Positions 6,434 to 9,373 of a stretch of DNA of 9,373 nt are shown one piece after another. The notes beneath the pieces are model-generated. The model had not been told where the DNA came from. It did no database searches and worked only from the letters and a program-made list of their open reading frames with translations. Position numbers and translations under genes: made by a program. The stretch is from an archaeon. GTDB taxonomy: Archaea; Iainarchaeota; Iainarchaeia; Iainarchaeales; GCA-2688035. How positions within the stretch are numbered: the stretch's first letter is position 1; every line of letters starts with the position of its first letter. The DNA lies in contig JAUWWX010000024.1 in assembly GCA_030616665.1 (NCBI GenBank), positions 1-9,373 on the forward strand, given 5' to 3'.

Positions 6434-6958
6434 ATGAGGTCAACTGACAGCATAAGGGTCAACGTTTTTGATGCCCTGCTTAGGAAGAACAGCGTGCAGC
6501 CAAACATCAGGCAGATTAAGAGGCAGACAGGTTACCACAAGGCAACCATAAAAAGCAGCCTTGCCTTTCTTGAGAAACAGGGCATTTTGCATGGCTTTGG
6601 CCCAAAAGTAGATTTTAAAAAGCTTGGCTTCAATTTGGAGGTTTTGACCTTTTTGCAGGTTGACTTAAGCCATCAAAAGGCCTTTGAAAAATTTCTTGAG
6701 GTCCTGGAAAAGGATTCGCACACCTACTGGGTTAGTTCAATAATTGGCTCAGGAAACTGGAATATTCTGTGCAGGCACATATACAAAGACGTTGAGTCTT
6801 ACCACAGCGACTTGCAGAAGCGCTATATGTCAATACCTGGCTACCACAGCCTGATAAAAAACATGCAGAGCTTTTTTTCAGTTGAACCTGTCTTTAAGAA
6901 CGAGAGCAGGACAAAGTCAATAATAGAATTGATTAAGAACGAAGGCAAAGGAAAGTGA
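6434..6958 (+). CDS. Lrp/AsnC-family-like transcriptional regulator
   Basis: This 174-residue protein is read from the ATG at 6434. Its N-terminal winged helix-turn-helix (about residues 5-60) includes NIRQIKRQTGYHKATIKSSL with a following helix and wing (FLEKQGILHGF). The C-terminal part (about 66-155) resembles the RAM/ligand-sensing domain of Lrp/AsnC proteins: a beta strand LTFLQVDL, then the GSGNWNILCRHIYKDV stretch, then a helix leading to SIPGYHSLIKNMQSFFSV. Members bind DNA as dimers or octamers and often respond to amino acids. An in-frame GTG at 6389 would add 15 residues, but it lies inside the upstream direct repeat and the extra sequence has no domain, so the ATG is preferred. 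It ends 7 bases before the NFACT-R gene, which points to one operon. Its target and ligand are unknown. Confidence 0.8.
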   Translation: MRSTDSIRVNVFDALLRKNSVQPNIRQIKRQTGYHKATIKSSLAFLEKQGILHGFGPKVDFKKLGFNLEVLTFLQVDLSHQKAFEKFLEVLEKDSHTYWVSSIIGSGNWNILCRHIYKDVESYHSDLQKRYMSIPGYHSLIKNMQSFFSVEPVFKNESRTKSIIELIKNEGKGK

Positions 6959-6965
6959 TTTTAGG

Positions 6966-7769
6966 ATGGAAATAGAAATAGACCTTGAGAAAAGCCTGGA
7001 AGAAAACGCCTCAGGCTACTTTGAAAAAAGCAAGCGGGCAAAGCGAAAGTTAGCTGGTTTGAGAAGGGCAATGCTTGAAATGAGGAAAAAGATTGGCAGC
7101 GTAAAGGAAGCGCCAAAAGAAAAAGCCCTTGCAAAGAAAAGGAAAAGGCAGTGGTTTGAGGCATTCCACTGGTTTAGAACAGGACAGGGCTTTCTTGTGG
7201 TTGGCGGAAAGGATGCGAAAAGCAATGAGGCGGTTGTCAAGAAGCACCTTGAAGAGGGGGACATGTTTCTCCATGCAGACGTGCAGGGCGGAGCAGCATG
7301 CATCATAAAGTCAGCCGGCAAAAAAATTCCTGAAGAAACTCTCAAAGAAGCAGCAGAATTTGCTGCAGCGCGAAGCAAGGCCTGGCAGCAGCACCTGGCA
7401 GCAGTAAATGTCTACGCTGTCAGCAAAGACCAAGTTTCAAAAAAGGCTCCGAGCGGTGAAGCCTTGGCAACCGGGGGTTTCATGATTTACGGCAAAAGGC
7501 AGTGGTTCAGGAAAACCCCAATCCAATTCGCAATTGGCCTGTTAAAGGAAGGCAATGAGTTTTTGGTAATGGGTGGCCCCCCGAAAGCGGTGAAAATGAA
7601 CTGCATCGCCCCTTTTGAAGTAGGCTTTGGCAAAAGAAAGAAAAGCGAGGTTGCCAAGGCCCTTTTGCAAAAATTTGAGCAAAAAACCGGCAAGAAACAG
7701 CCTGTTTCCTTGGATGACACCATTGCAGTCCTGCCAGGCGAATTGCTCGAAATTAAGGAACAGTTTTAA
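6966..7769 (+). CDS. Stand-alone NFACT-R (DUF814) protein, Rqc2/NEMF-related
   Basis: This 267-residue basic protein matches only the second half of archaeal and eukaryotic NFACT proteins (Rqc2/Tae2, NEMF, RqcH). Residues 1-60 are the charged coiled-coil segment (IDLEKSLEENASGYFEKSK is its usual opening). The NFACT-R domain follows: FEAFHWF (64-70), GGKDAKSNE (80-88), FLHADVQGG (101-109), VSKKAPSGE (157-165) and TGGFMIYGKR (169-178). The ending IAVLPGELLEI (253-263) is typical of the family. The N-terminal NFACT-N and helix-hairpin-helix parts are absent, and a different gene ends 7 bases upstream, so they are not hidden in another frame here. The family binds 60S/50S-tRNA complexes in rescue of stalled ribosomes; this form would probably be RNA-binding only. 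AAAGTGATT overlapping the upstream stop is a plausible Shine-Dalgarno, 7 bases before the ATG. Confidence 0.88.
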   Translation: MEIEIDLEKSLEENASGYFEKSKRAKRKLAGLRRAMLEMRKKIGSVKEAPKEKALAKKRKRQWFEAFHWFRTGQGFLVVGGKDAKSNEAVVKKHLEEGDMFLHADVQGGAACIIKSAGKKIPEETLKEAAEFAAARSKAWQQHLAAVNVYAVSKDQVSKKAPSGEALATGGFMIYGKRQWFRKTPIQFAIGLLKEGNEFLVMGGPPKAVKMNCIAPFEVGFGKRKKSEVAKALLQKFEQKTGKKQPVSLDDTIAVLPGELLEIKEQF

Positions 7770-7784
7770 TAGTTTTCAGACAGA

Positions 7785-7794
7785 ATATATTTTT
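7785..7794 (+). promoter_or_regulatory. TATA-like box and T-run before cdc48
   Basis: AATATATTTT is centred about 24 bases before the cdc48 ATG, so it could drive a near-leaderless transcript. It is followed by a T-run that could also partly terminate the upstream operon. GGAG at 7798-7801, 11 bases before the ATG, is a possible but distant Shine-Dalgarno for a longer message. cdc48 may therefore be transcribed both from upstream and from its own start. Confidence 0.35.
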
Positions 7795-7812
7795 TACGGA
7801 GAGTTGAAAGAA

Positions 7813-9373
7813 ATGCCAGAAAAGAGCATTGATTTAAAAGTAGCGGACCCTGACCCCACACATGTTGGCAGAAACATTGTTACGCTGGACAGGGAAAGCA
7901 AGCGGTATCTTGGCATTACAAGCGGCGACATTGTTGAAGTAGAGGGCACGAAGAAGACTGCTGCAATTGTGTGGCCTGCCAGGGCCAACGATGAGGGCAA
8001 GCTGTTGATAAGGATGGACAGCTTCATAAGGCACAACAGCGGGGTTGGCTTGGGCGAAAGGGTCACTGTTCGAAGAGTAATTCCAAAGGAAGCCAAGAAG
8101 GTTGTTTTGGCTCCAACACAGGAAATAAGGATTATTGCCTCTGGCTATGACAGAATCTTAAAAAAGAATTTTTTGGGCAGGCCCTTGACTATTGGTGACA
8201 GCGTTTGGATAAGCGTTTTTGGCTCAGGATTTGTCTACAAGGTCATTGATACCACGCCGAGGGGAACGGTAAAAGTAACCGACTTTACGCAGATTGTCTT
8301 GAAGGAAAAGCCTGCCAAGGGCGAACTAGAGGCAATTCCCAGGGTTTCATATGATGACATTGGCGGCTTGGATGAGCCGATTAGGAAGGTTAGGGAGATG
8401 GTTGAGCTGCCAATGAGGCACCCGGAGCTTTTCAGGAAGCTTGGCATTGTGCCGCCCAAGGGCGTTTTGCTTTTCGGACCACCAGGAACCGGAAAAACTC
8501 TTCTTGCAAAAGCAGTTGCAAATGAAACGCAGGCGCACTTCATTTCAGTCAATGCTCCGGCCGTGATGAGCAAATTCGTTGGAGAAGCAGAGGAAAGAAT
8601 AAGGCAAATGTTCAAGGAAGCAGAGGAGAATGCGCCAAGCATTATTTTCATTGATGAGATTGACGCCATCGCTCCAAAAAGGGAAACAGTTATAGGCGAG
8701 GTTGAGAGGAGAGTTGTAGCCCAGATTCTTGCCCTAATGGACGGCCTAGAGGCAAGGGGCAATGTGATTGTGATTGCTGCAACCAACAGGGTGAACAGTC
8801 TTGATGAAGCACTTAGGAGGCCGGGAAGGTTTGACAGGGAAATAGAGTTCCCTGTTCCAAGCAAGAGGGCGAGGAAGGAAATTCTCCTGATTCACACCAG
8901 GGGAATGCCAGTTGCAAAAGATGTTGAGCTGGACTACTTTGCCTCAATAACCCATGGCTTTGTTGGGGCAGACCTCGCTGCCTTGGCAAAAGAGGCCGCG
9001 ATGAAAGCCCTGAGGAGGTATCTGCCAGAAATAGACCTTGAAGAGGAGGAAATTCCACAGGAAATTTTGGAGTCTTTAGAGGTCAACAGGAAAGACTTCC
9101 AGAATGGCCTGAAGGACGTGCAGCCCAGTGCCCTGAGGGAAGTAGCAATAGAAATTCCCAACGTCAAGTGGGCCGAGATCGGCAATTTGGAAGAGGCAAA
9201 GGATGAGCTAAGGCAGGCCATTGAATGGCCTTTAAGGCACCCTGAAAGCTTCAAAAAAATGGGCATCAGTCCGCCTAGTGGCGTTCTGCTTTTTGGGCCG
9301 CCTGGCTGCGGCAAAACGCTTCTTGCAAAAGCTGTTGCTAGTGAGAGCGAGGCGAACTTCATTTCGGTAAAGG
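7813..9373 (+). CDS. cdc48: Cdc48/VCP (p97)-type AAA ATPase, cut by the window end
   Basis: The hexameric unfoldase pulls proteins out of complexes and feeds them to the proteasome. 520 codons are visible and the frame is open to the right edge; the family is usually 720-800 residues. The N-domain (about 1-170) has the double-psi barrel (VGRNIVTLD, GDIVEVEG) and the second subdomain (GYDRILKKNFLGRPLTIGD). D1 shows Walker A GPPGTGKT (222-229), Walker B IIFIDE (277-282), sensor-1 Asn325 in AATNR, and arginine fingers Arg336/Arg339 in RRPGRFDRE. The D1-D2 linker passes through PSALREVAIEIPNVKW (438-453). D2 shows Walker A GPPGCGKT (495-502), and the rest is missing. The ATG at 7813 is preferred over an in-frame TTG nine bases upstream, which would sit only 2 bases from the possible GGAG. 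It lies 43 bases after the NFACT-R gene. Confidence 0.97.
   Translation, partial: MPEKSIDLKVADPDPTHVGRNIVTLDRESKRYLGITSGDIVEVEGTKKTAAIVWPARANDEGKLLIRMDSFIRHNSGVGLGERVTVRRVIPKEAKKVVLAPTQEIRIIASGYDRILKKNFLGRPLTIGDSVWISVFGSGFVYKVIDTTPRGTVKVTDFTQIVLKEKPAKGELEAIPRVSYDDIGGLDEPIRKVREMVELPMRHPELFRKLGIVPPKGVLLFGPPGTGKTLLAKAVANETQAHFISVNAPAVMSKFVGEAEERIRQMFKEAEENAPSIIFIDEIDAIAPKRETVIGEVERRVVAQILALMDGLEARGNVIVIAATNRVNSLDEALRRPGRFDREIEFPVPSKRARKEILLIHTRGMPVAKDVELDYFASITHGFVGADLAALAKEAAMKALRRYLPEIDLEEEEIPQEILESLEVNRKDFQNGLKDVQPSALREVAIEIPNVKWAEIGNLEEAKDELRQAIEWPLRHPESFKKMGISPPSGVLLFGPPGCGKTLLAKAVASESEANFISVK

Noticed and set aside
8235..9362. Long minus-strand open frames (209, 142 and 81 residues) opposite cdc48
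   Set aside because: They are shadows of a strongly conserved gene with clear AAA motifs on the plus strand. Their translations are low-complexity and without recognisable domains.

Overview
The window looks archaeal. It carries a Cdc48/VCP-type AAA ATPase with its N-domain, a single-subunit type IA topoisomerase with C-terminal zinc fingers, an Lrp/AsnC-type regulator, an NFACT-R (Rqc2/NEMF-related) protein and a CPA-type cation antiporter. Short AT-rich TATA-like boxes sit about 25-30 nt upstream of several start codons. Arginine codons are mostly AGG/AGA. The gene content would fit a small-genome archaeon (DPANN-like, for example), but nothing here fixes the lineage and I give no species.

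The layout has two divergent blocks. The left block, on the minus strand and read from about 4020 towards 1, holds a Na+/H+ antiporter-like membrane protein, purD (glycinamide ribonucleotide synthetase), a 66-residue zinc-ribbon/coiled-coil protein and an AAA/P-loop ATPase. The first 241 bases are a perfect 104-bp inverted repeat with a 33-base loop, built from the coding sequence of the ATPase itself. Its left arm starts exactly at base 1. This is best read as a fold-back chimera at a contig end, so the last residues and stop codon of the ATPase are suspect.

The right block, on the plus strand from 4100 to the right edge, holds topA, a structured 249-base non-coding stretch, an Lrp/AsnC-like regulator, a stand-alone NFACT-R protein and cdc48, which is cut by the window end inside its second ATPase domain. 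The regulator and NFACT-R genes are 7 bases apart and very likely co-transcribed. cdc48 follows 43 bases later with its own possible TATA box.

The most interesting biology is at the right. An Rqc2-like RNA-binding module without its usual N-terminal half lies beside Cdc48, and both families act in ribosome-associated quality control in eukaryotes. A two-copy operator-like direct repeat precedes the regulator that leads this cluster. The antiporter also has Gln in place of the ion-binding Asp of the Asn-Asp motif. I see no tRNA, rRNA, CRISPR array, intact insertion sequence or replication origin.
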